From Dehalococcoidia bacterium (GTDB lineage Bacteria > Chloroflexota > Dehalococcoidia > UBA2979): a stretch of 6,162 bases of DNA. The stretch lies in assembly GCA_004297315.1 (NCBI GenBank), contig SCTU01000292.1, forward strand, positions 1 through 6,162. Direction: 5' to 3'. Below are positions 1 through 4,749 of this stretch, piece by piece. Numbering within the stretch: position 1 is the stretch's first letter; every line of letters begins with the position of its first letter. A model generated the notes under the pieces. That model worked only from the letters and a program-made list of their open reading frames with translations. It was not told the DNA's origin and searched no databases. The position numbers were made by a program, and so were the translations under genes.

Positions 1-267
1 CGCAACATGACCCGTCTCCCCGGCGCGGTCTTCATCGTCGACCCGTCGATGGAGACGAACGCCGTGCAGGAGGCGCGCCGCGCCGGCGTGCCAATCATCG
101 CGATGTGTGACACGAACGCCGACCCGGACTACATCGACTTCCCGATCCCGTCGAACGACGACGCGATCCGCGCGATCCAGTTGATGACCGGCCGCATCGC
201 GGACGCCGTCCTCGAGGGTGTCGCCGTCGGCGAAGTCGAGCAGCAGTACCAGGCCGCGCGGGAGTAG
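1..267 (+). CDS. rpsB: 30S ribosomal protein S2, C-terminal part (5' end outside window)
   Basis: This is the last 88 codons of ribosomal protein S2, read in frame from base 1 (Arg-Asn-Met) to the TAG at 265-267. S2 binds late on the solvent side of the 30S subunit, near the head-body junction and protein S1 where S1 exists. Visible family landmarks are RLPGAVFIVDP, then the EAxRAGVPIIAMCDTNADPD block and FPIPSNDDAIRAI, followed by a helix ending IADAVLEG. Most S2 proteins have the same order: hydrophobic strand with a VDP end, D-T-N-x-D-P-D, then I-P-x-N-D-D-A-I-R. The protein ends about 17 residues after IADAVLEG, so it has no long C-terminal extension. The first ATG in this frame, at base 7, is an internal methionine and not the start. 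The next gene is tsf, as in most bacteria. Identification is firm; the promoter and start lie upstream of the window. Confidence 0.97.
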   Translation, partial: RNMTRLPGAVFIVDPSMETNAVQEARRAGVPIIAMCDTNADPDYIDFPIPSNDDAIRAIQLMTGRIADAVLEGVAVGEVEQQYQAARE

Positions 268-270
268 TCC

Positions 271-292
271 CGCCCGGCACCGACCTCGGGCG
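271..292 (+). other. Inverted repeat just after the rpsB stop
   Basis: CGCCCG at 271-276 pairs perfectly with CGGGCG at 287-292, and a G-T pair extends it inward, leaving a loop of about 8 bases. It begins 4 bases after the rpsB stop codon. No run of T follows, so a classical intrinsic terminator is not supported. It could protect the rpsB 3' end or weaken read-through into tsf. In DNA this GC-rich, a 6-7 bp stem can occur by chance. Confidence 0.35.
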
Positions 293-321
293 TGCGGTCT
301 ACCCCCGCGCGTCCGCATCTC

Positions 322-342
322 GCCCGGCCTCGACGGCCGGGC
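322..342 (+). promoter_or_regulatory. Perfect 8-bp hairpin immediately upstream of the tsf ribosome binding site
   Basis: GCCCGGCC at 322-329 and GGCCGGGC at 335-342 form a perfect 8-bp all-G/C stem around the 5-base loop TCGAC. The stem ends 5 bases before the tsf Shine-Dalgarno sequence. There is no T tract behind it, so it is more likely an mRNA structure that adjusts tsf translation, mRNA processing or attenuation than a strong terminator. The inverted repeat is directly visible; any regulatory role is inferred. Confidence 0.45.
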
Positions 343-347
343 CCTAC

Positions 348-353
348 GAGGAG
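348..353 (+). promoter_or_regulatory. Ribosome binding site that fixes the GTG start of tsf
   Basis: GAGGAG lies 8 bases upstream of the GTG at 362. This placement supports GTG 362 over the second in-frame GTG at 368. The nearby ATG at 355 is in another frame and meets a stop after seven codons. Confidence 0.8.
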
Positions 354-361
354 CATGACAG

Positions 362-868
362 GTGGCAGTGAGCACTGAGGACGTGAAGCGGTTGCGCGAG
401 GAGACCAGCGCCGGCGTGATGGACGCCAAGAAGGCGCTGGAGGAGGCCGGCGGCAACTTCGACAAGGCGAAGGAGTTGCTCCGCGAGCGCGGCGTGGCCG
501 CGGCCGCGAAGCGCTCCGAGCGCGAGACCGGCCAGGGCGTCGTGGAGGCCTACATCCACGGCCAGGGCCGCATCGGCGCGATCGTGGAGCTCCAGTGCGA
601 GACGGACTTCGTCGCGCGCACGGACGCCTTCAAGACCCTCGCCCGGGACGTCGCGATGCAGGTCGCGGCGATGAACCCGCTGGCGCTCACGCCCGAGGAG
701 GTCCCCGCCGACGCCGCCGGGACGAAGGAAGAGAACGCGCTGCTGACGCAGGCGTTCATCAAGGACGGCAAGAAGTCGGTCGCGACCCTCGTCCAGGACG
801 TGATTTCCACGACCGGCGAGAACATCCGGATCGCCCGCTTCGCCCGTTTCGAGATCGGCGGCAAGTAG
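362..868 (+). CDS. tsf: Translation elongation factor Ts (short form)
   Basis: EF-Ts is the cytoplasmic guanine-nucleotide exchange factor that releases GDP from EF-Tu. The 168-residue product opens with the N-terminal UBA-like helical domain (about residues 1-44), containing VKRLREETSAGVMDAKKAL and then NFDKAKELLRERG, both close to family consensus. The core follows: GRIGAIVELQCETDFVAR at 70-86 carries the conserved T-D-F (81-83) used to disturb the Mg/nucleotide site of EF-Tu. The C-terminal block KKSVATLVQDVISTTGENIRIARFARFEIG completes the core. Only one core subdomain is present and the region carrying the dimerisation coiled coil of long EF-Ts proteins is missing, so it is far shorter than the E. 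coli protein (about 283 residues) and resembles the short Thermus/Chloroflexota types. It starts at GTG with a good ribosome binding site, 94 bases after rpsB. It looks intact: the N- and C-terminal signatures are both present. Confidence 0.98.
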   Translation: MAVSTEDVKRLREETSAGVMDAKKALEEAGGNFDKAKELLRERGVAAAAKRSERETGQGVVEAYIHGQGRIGAIVELQCETDFVARTDAFKTLARDVAMQVAAMNPLALTPEEVPADAAGTKEENALLTQAFIKDGKKSVATLVQDVISTTGENIRIARFARFEIGGK

Positions 869-876
869 CCGGACGC

Positions 877-911
877 CGAGGGCGGGTGCGTCCGCAGTAC
901 GCTCGCCCTCG
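877..911 (+). other. Strong inverted repeat between tsf and frr, where pyrH is usually found
   Basis: Bases 877-888 can pair with 900-911: a perfect outer 8-bp stem (C plus GAGGGCG against CGCCCTC plus G), then four more pairs including two G-T wobbles, closing on an 11-base loop (889-899). It starts 8 bases after the tsf stop. No T tract follows; the downstream bases are C-rich. It could be a U-less terminator, an mRNA processing or stability element, or an attenuator between tsf and frr. The complementarity is directly visible; the function is inferred. Confidence 0.5.
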
Positions 912-932
912 TCGCCCCCGCCGCGCGCAGAT

Positions 933-937
933 GGAGG
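933..937 (+). promoter_or_regulatory. Ribosome binding site of frr
   Basis: GGAGG sits 7 bases before the ATG at 945, an ideal distance. It supports that start and shows that frr is translated independently of tsf despite the hairpin between them. Confidence 0.8.
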
Positions 938-944
938 TCGAGCG

Positions 945-1502
945 ATGACCGACGAGATCCTCCTGGAAGCCGAAGAGAAGATGGAAGGCGCCGTGAACGC
1001 CTTTGCGCGCGACCTGACGGGCGTGCGCACCGGCCGCGCCTCGACCGCCCTGGTCGAGCACATCATGGTCGACGTGTACGGCTCCAAGATGACGCTGATC
1101 CAGCTGGCGAACCTCGCGACGCCGGAGGCGCAGTTGATCAGCATCACGCCGTTCGACCGATCGACGGTCGACCCGATCATCAAGGCGCTGCAGCAGAGTG
1201 ACATCGGCATCACGCCAAACAGCGACGGACGCGTCATCCGCCTGCCGATCCCGCCGCTCACCGAGCAGCGGCGCAAGGAGATGACGAAGCAGGTGCACAC
1301 CAAGACTGAGGAGGCGCGCGTCTCCGTGCGGAATATCCGCCGACATGCCCACGACGAGGTCAAGAAGGCCCTGAAGGACGGCGAGATCTCCGAGGACGAG
1401 AGCGCGAACGGCTCGCAGGAGATCGACCGGCTGACGCAGCAGTACATCGAGAAGATCGAGGTGATGGCGAAGGAGAAGGAGCGCGAGCTCCTGTCCGTCT
1501 AG
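945..1502 (+). CDS. frr: Ribosome recycling factor
   Basis: RRF acts with EF-G to split post-termination ribosomes into subunits in the cytoplasm. The 185-residue length is exactly the family norm. The N-terminal helix of domain I ends in the conserved VRTGRAS (27-33). The beta-rich domain II spans about 31-104, with VDVYGSKMTLIQLANLATPEAQLI and the hinge-side TPNSDGRVIRLPIPPLTEQRR. The two long C-terminal helices of the three-helix bundle follow, with EEARVSVRNIRRHAHDEVKK containing the invariant-type Arg132 and ending at the acidic/basic tail KEKERELLSV. The ATG has a clear GGAGG ribosome binding site. The usual upstream neighbour pyrH is absent; tsf is directly upstream. The stop codon is only 3 bases before the cdsA start. 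No missing or disrupted motif is seen. Confidence 0.98.
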   Translation: MTDEILLEAEEKMEGAVNAFARDLTGVRTGRASTALVEHIMVDVYGSKMTLIQLANLATPEAQLISITPFDRSTVDPIIKALQQSDIGITPNSDGRVIRLPIPPLTEQRRKEMTKQVHTKTEEARVSVRNIRRHAHDEVKKALKDGEISEDESANGSQEIDRLTQQYIEKIEVMAKEKERELLSV

Positions 1503-1505
1503 CCC

Positions 1506-2285
1506 GTGCTGCGTCAGCGCCTGCTGGTCGCGGCCGTCGGACTTCCGCTCCTCGGCCTGCTGCTGGCGGCGCCCGAACCAGTCTTCGCCGCCGCCGTCAC
1601 GCTGATCCTCGCCGCCGCCGCCTTCGAGATGGCGCACGCGGCGAGCCCTGAGGCCTCCCCCGCGTACGGGATGAGCGCCGCGGCAGCGGTCGCGCTGTTC
1701 GCGGCCGCCGCCCGCTCCGTCCCAGACTTCCCCTTGCCACCGTTCATCGCGATGGCCGTGATCACGCTCGGGCTCCTGCTGCATCCGCGTGGCCGGATCG
1801 GCGTCACGGACGCCGGCTGGTGGCTCGGCGTCACGCTGTACGTCGCGCTCGGCGCGCACGTCATCCTGCTACGGGAGATCGATGACGGCCGTGCGTGGTG
1901 CGTCGTGCTCCTCGTCACCACCTTCGCCACCGACACCGGCGCATATGCTGCAGGGCGCCTGGCCGGACGTCATCTGCTCTGGCCTGCCGTCTCACCGAAG
2001 AAGACGTGGGAAGGCGGCCTCGGCGGCCTGGCGGCCGGGTCGCTTGCGTTCGTCGCGGCGATCGCACTGCTCGACCTCGAACTCTCCGAGGGTGGGCTCG
2101 CACTCGGCGCAGCCCTGCTCCCCGTCGCGGCAATCGCGGGCGACCTCCTCGAGTCCGCGCTCAAGCGGCAGATGGGCGTGAAGGACATGTCCAGCTGGCT
2201 GCCGGGACATGGCGGCCTGCTCGACCGCCTCGACTCCGTGCTGGTCGTAGGGCTGTGCCTATACTGGTTATTGCGATGGCTGTAG
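1506..2285 (+). CDS. cdsA: Phosphatidate cytidylyltransferase (CDP-diglyceride synthase)
   Basis: CdsA is an integral membrane enzyme that turns phosphatidic acid plus CTP into CDP-diacylglycerol, the branch-point precursor of membrane phospholipids. The 259-residue protein is mostly hydrophobic helices. It begins MLRQRLLVAA, the usual basic start before the first helix, which supports the GTG at 1506. Diagnostic motifs are DTGAYAAGRLAG (D143 onward), SPKKTWEG at 163-170, GDLLES at 212-217, and the complete CDS-family signature at 217-243: S-A-L-K-R, four residues, K-D, then LPGHGGLLDRLD. Two membrane-buried acidic/basic clusters thus match the metal and CTP sites known in the family. It starts 3 bases after frr and has no recognisable Shine-Dalgarno sequence in the preceding 20 bases, so coupled re-initiation from frr is likely. 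The common intervening gene uppS is absent. The last codons (TAC TGG TTA TTG) are unusually AT-rich for this window. Confidence 0.96.
   Translation: MLRQRLLVAAVGLPLLGLLLAAPEPVFAAAVTLILAAAAFEMAHAASPEASPAYGMSAAAAVALFAAAARSVPDFPLPPFIAMAVITLGLLLHPRGRIGVTDAGWWLGVTLYVALGAHVILLREIDDGRAWCVVLLVTTFATDTGAYAAGRLAGRHLLWPAVSPKKTWEGGLGGLAAGSLAFVAAIALLDLELSEGGLALGAALLPVAAIAGDLLESALKRQMGVKDMSSWLPGHGGLLDRLDSVLVVGLCLYWLLRWL
2260..2265 (+). promoter_or_regulatory. Possible -10 element for dxr inside the cdsA 3' end
   Basis: TATACT, one of the best -10-like hexamers in a very GC-rich window, lies within the last codons of cdsA. It would start a transcript near 2272 and leave a leader of about 45 bases before dxr. 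No matching -35 hexamer is seen 16-18 bases upstream and no TGn extension precedes it. It may be only the Leu-Tyr-Trp codons of CdsA. Weak evidence. Confidence 0.22.
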
Positions 2286-2316
2286 CCCACCACATCAACG
2301 CTGACAGCGAAACGCC

Positions 2317-3468
2317 ATGATCCGGCTCGCGATCCTTGGTTCAACCGGTTCTGTCGGCCAGCAGGCGCTGGACGTCGTCCGAGCCTTGCCCGAAGACTTC
2401 GAAGTCATCGCGCTCGCGGCTGGCGGCAACGCGGGCCTGCTTGCCGCGCAGGCCCGCGAGTTCACCCCCGCCGCCCTCTTCGCCCGCCCCGGCCTCGACG
2501 CCGACGCCCTCCGCGCCGAGCGCCGCGCGGAGTGGCAGCCGCTTGAGGCGATTGCGACCCGCGACGACGTCGACCTGGTCCTGGTCGCGACAAGCGGCCT
2601 CGCCGCGCTGCCCGCGACGCTCGCCGCGCTTCGCATGGGAAAGCGCGTCGCGATCGCGAACAAGGAGACCCTCGTCGTGGGTGGCCCCGTCGTGCGGGCC
2701 GCACTCGAGGCCGGGCGCGCGCTCGGCGCGGAACTGCGGCCGGTGGACTCCGAGCACTCCGCAATCTGGCAGTGTCTCTGGGGCGAGGCGCCGGAGAGCG
2801 TCGAACGGCTGACGCTGACCGCCTCGGGCGGCGCGTTCCGCGACTATGAGCCGTCCGAACTCGAAGCCGTCACCGCGGCGCAGGCGCTCGCCCACCCGAC
2901 ATGGAAGATGGGGCCGAAGGTGACGGTCGACAGCGCCACGCTCTTCAACAAGGGGCTCGAGGCGATCGAGGCGCGCTGGCTCTTCGACATCCCGCTCGAC
3001 CGCGTCGAGATCCTCCAGCACCGCGAGAGCGTCGTGCACAGCCTGGTCACGTTCCGCGATGGCTCTGTGAAGGCCCAACTCGGCGAGCCGGACATGCGGC
3101 TGCCGATCCAGGTCGCGCTCACCTACCCGAACCGCGGGGCCGCAAGGCCCGCGCCGGCCCTCGACCTCGCGCGGCGCGGCAGCCTCACGTTCGGCACCGT
3201 CGACACGCAACGCTTCCCGGCGCTAGGCGTCGCGATCGAGGCGGGCCGGCGCGACGACACCTCCGCGGCGGCCGTCTCCGGCGCCGACGAGTCCGCGGTG
3301 GCGCACTTCCTTGCCGGCCGCATCCGCTTCACCGAGATCGCGGTGCTGCTCGCACAGGCGCTCGAGGCGCACGGGCCGCAGCCTGCGGGCGACCTCGACG
3401 CCCTGCTCGGGGCGGAGGCCTGGGGACGCCAGTTCGTGGACAGCCGCGTCGCGGCGGGGGTGCGCTGA
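2317..3468 (+). CDS. dxr: 1-deoxy-D-xylulose 5-phosphate reductoisomerase
   Basis: DXR (IspC) performs the NADPH- and divalent-metal-dependent rearrangement and reduction of DXP to 2-C-methyl-D-erythritol 4-phosphate, the committed MEP-pathway step. In the 383-residue protein, the Rossmann motif LGSTGSVGQQALDV is at 7-20, ANKETLVVGG at 114-123, and the metal-site Asp144-Ser-Glu146 in PVDSEHSAIWQ. TASGGAFR is at 168-175. The flexible active-site loop HPTWKMGPK (193-201) leads to VDSATLFNKGLEAIEARWLF with Asn211, Lys212 and the metal ligand Glu215. LGEPDMRLPIQVALTYPNR and the C-terminal helical domain follow. One departure: the usual H-P-Q/E-S before the V-V-H-S strand is H-R-E-S (235-238). The start gives the expected MIRLAILGSTGS; no good ribosome binding site is visible in the 31-base gap after cdsA. 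The stop TGA overlaps the next gene's ATG by one base. Length is close to the E. coli enzyme (398). Confidence 0.98.
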   Translation: MIRLAILGSTGSVGQQALDVVRALPEDFEVIALAAGGNAGLLAAQAREFTPAALFARPGLDADALRAERRAEWQPLEAIATRDDVDLVLVATSGLAALPATLAALRMGKRVAIANKETLVVGGPVVRAALEAGRALGAELRPVDSEHSAIWQCLWGEAPESVERLTLTASGGAFRDYEPSELEAVTAAQALAHPTWKMGPKVTVDSATLFNKGLEAIEARWLFDIPLDRVEILQHRESVVHSLVTFRDGSVKAQLGEPDMRLPIQVALTYPNRGAARPAPALDLARRGSLTFGTVDTQRFPALGVAIEAGRRDDTSAAAVSGADESAVAHFLAGRIRFTEIAVLLAQALEAHGPQPAGDLDALLGAEAWGRQFVDSRVAAGVR

Positions 3469-4688
3469 TGCGCGACGAGTGGCGCGACCAGACGCCGACA
3501 GCGGAATCATCCGAGGAGTCCGGCGGCGGACCGACGCTGTCGACGTGGATCACGGCGGCGATTGTCCTCGTCGGGTTCGTCATCGGGTTCGTCATCGCGC
3601 GCGACGCGATGACCAGCGCGGTGCTGTTCATCGCGATCATGCTCGGCGTCGTCATGGTGCACGAGGCCGGCCACTTCCTGACCGCGAAGGCGTTCGGCAT
3701 CCGCGTCCACGAGTTCGCGTTCGGCTTCCCGCCGCGCATCTTTGCGAAGCGGATCGGAGAGACCGAGTACGCCGTCAACTGGCTGCCGCTTGGCGGTTAC
3801 GTCCGCCTGGAGGGCGAAGAAGACGCCTCGAGCCCGCGCTCGCTGGCGGCGCGTCCGCGCTGGCAGCGGCTGATCGTGCTGACCTCGGGCGCGCTCGTGA
3901 ACCTCATGCTGCCGGTTGTGCTGCTGTCTGCGGCGCTGATGATCCCCCACGAGGAGGACGAGGGCCACGCGAGGATCACGGCGGTCGCTGCCGACACGCC
4001 AGCCGCCGCGGCCGGCCTGCGCGAGGGCGACGTCATCCTGCGCGTGGGATCGCACGACGCCAAAAACCTCGCTACGGCGAGTCGCCTCGTGCGCACCTAC
4101 CAGGGGCGGACGGTGGACCTCACCGTGCGGCGAGACGGGCAACTGGTCACAATCCCGGTCTATGCGCGCTGGACTCCGCCGGCCGGGCAGGGCCCCACAG
4201 GCATCTCGATCGCACCGGAGTCGGTCAACCCGATCGACAACCGTCCGTACACAGTCACGGTCTCCGAGCCCCCGTGGGAGGCGATCCCTGACGGGACCGT
4301 GATGACCTGGCAAACGCTCGTCCTCGCCCGCAACGAGGTCATCGGCTGGGTGAAGGGCACGACCCGCCCGCAATTCCAGGGCCCGGTCGGCATCGCTCAG
4401 ACCACGGGCGAGGTCGCCCGCTCCTCGGAGACGACCGCGGGCGCGATTTCGCCGCTGCTGGAACTCGCCGCGTTGCTCTCGATCAACCTCGGCATCCTGA
4501 ACCTGCTGCCGTTGCCCATGCTCGACGGTGGCCGCGTGCTGTTCGTCGTGATCGAGATCGTCCGCGGTGGCCGCCGCATCCGCCCCGAACGGGAGGCGAT
4601 CGTCCACATGATCGGGATGGCGGCCTTCCTCGTGCTGGCCGCGGTCGTGACTTTCGCGGACATCTCGCGCATCGTGGACGGCGGCTAG
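3468..4688 (+). CDS. rseP: M50 family site-2 membrane zinc metalloprotease (RseP-like)
   Basis: This 406-residue intramembrane protease cuts membrane-anchored substrates, typically anti-sigma factors or signal peptide remnants; its substrate here is unknown. The zinc motif HEAGH is at residues 65-69 within a hydrophobic helix (about 49-70). FAFGFPPRIFAKRIGETEYAVNWLPLGGYVRLEGEED (83-119) is the conserved region behind it. A second helix spans about 136-159. One PDZ domain follows (about 168-230, with DTPAAAAGLREGDVILRVGS). GPVGIAQ is at 305-311, and the third active-site segment NLLPLPMLDGGR (345-356) supplies the zinc-ligand Asp353. A last helix lies at 380-398. Unlike the common four-helix layout, a further hydrophobic segment (27-44) precedes the HExxH helix, after an acidic soluble tail of 25 residues. 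The ATG overlaps the dxr stop (TGATG), with GGGGG 7 bases upstream, so translation is coupled. The same frame is open upstream through dxr, but that is a high-GC artefact. Confidence 0.93.
   Translation: MRDEWRDQTPTAESSEESGGGPTLSTWITAAIVLVGFVIGFVIARDAMTSAVLFIAIMLGVVMVHEAGHFLTAKAFGIRVHEFAFGFPPRIFAKRIGETEYAVNWLPLGGYVRLEGEEDASSPRSLAARPRWQRLIVLTSGALVNLMLPVVLLSAALMIPHEEDEGHARITAVAADTPAAAAGLREGDVILRVGSHDAKNLATASRLVRTYQGRTVDLTVRRDGQLVTIPVYARWTPPAGQGPTGISIAPESVNPIDNRPYTVTVSEPPWEAIPDGTVMTWQTLVLARNEVIGWVKGTTRPQFQGPVGIAQTTGEVARSSETTAGAISPLLELAALLSINLGILNLLPLPMLDGGRVLFVVIEIVRGGRRIRPEREAIVHMIGMAAFLVLAAVVTFADISRIVDGG
3571..3597 (+). repeat. In-frame 12-bp tandem repeat in the M50 protease gene
   Basis: The unit GGGTTCGTCATC occurs twice, perfectly and head to tail, at 3573-3584 and 3585-3596; the identity extends 2 bases to the left and 1 to the right. 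It encodes Gly-Phe-Val-Ile twice (residues 36-43) within the extra N-terminal hydrophobic segment. As the unit is a multiple of three, gain or loss of a copy would change helix length by four residues without a frameshift. Confidence 0.9.
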
Positions 4689-4691
4689 CGC

Positions 4692-4737
4692 GCGTGCGGG
4701 GCGCTACCCTGATACCCGTCGACCTCACCTCGCACGC
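4692..4737 (+). other. Inverted repeat in the M50-ispG gap, around a TACCCT -10-like hexamer
   Basis: GCGTGCG at 4692-4698 is complementary to CGCACGC at 4731-4737, and three more pairs (one G-T) extend the stem to 10 bp, leaving a 26-base loop at 4702-4727. The loop contains TACCCT (4705-4710), a possible -10 element without a recognisable -35. The distal arm ends just before the ispG ribosome binding site (4740-4743). This could be a leader structure or a U-less terminator for the upstream genes. Chance in GC-rich DNA is a real alternative. Confidence 0.35.
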
Positions 4738-4739
4738 TC

Positions 4740-4743
4740 GGAG
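4740..4743 (+). promoter_or_regulatory. Ribosome binding site of ispG
   Basis: GGAG ends 6 bases before the ATG at 4750 and supports that start. It adjoins the distal arm of the inverted repeat, so folding could influence access to it. Confidence 0.65.
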
Positions 4744-4749
4744 TCAGCG

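Noticed and set aside
931..948. Five-codon mini-ORF whose TGA overlaps the frr ATG
   Set aside because: It contains the frr ribosome binding site itself and has no ribosome binding site of its own, so it is most likely a chance reading of the Shine-Dalgarno region.
1590..1640. GCC-rich runs in the cdsA 5' region, as a possible repeat
   Set aside because: They encode alanine runs in membrane helices and are expected from codon bias; there is no longer repeated unit.
344..1859. Long overlapping minus-strand frames opposite tsf, frr and cdsA
   Set aside because: They overlap each other and conserved plus-strand genes, show low-complexity composition and no family motif. They are GC-driven shadows.
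2901..3467. In-frame upstream extension of the M50 protease into dxr
   Set aside because: The extension is Arg/Pro/Ala-rich, overlaps the conserved half of DXR, and the ATG at 3468 with TGATG overlap gives a natural membrane-protein N-terminus.
3507..4607. 366-codon minus-strand frame opposite the M50 gene
   Set aside because: Product is dominated by Arg, Asp, His and Gln with no domain, opposite a protease with intact HEAGH and LDGG motifs.
292..4710. Possible shared promoter motif, GTGCG followed by TACnCT/C, in the three gaps before tsf, frr and ispG
   Set aside because: The spacing between the two parts is 3, 7 and 6 bases, no -35 is consistent, and GTGCG is common in this GC-rich sequence.
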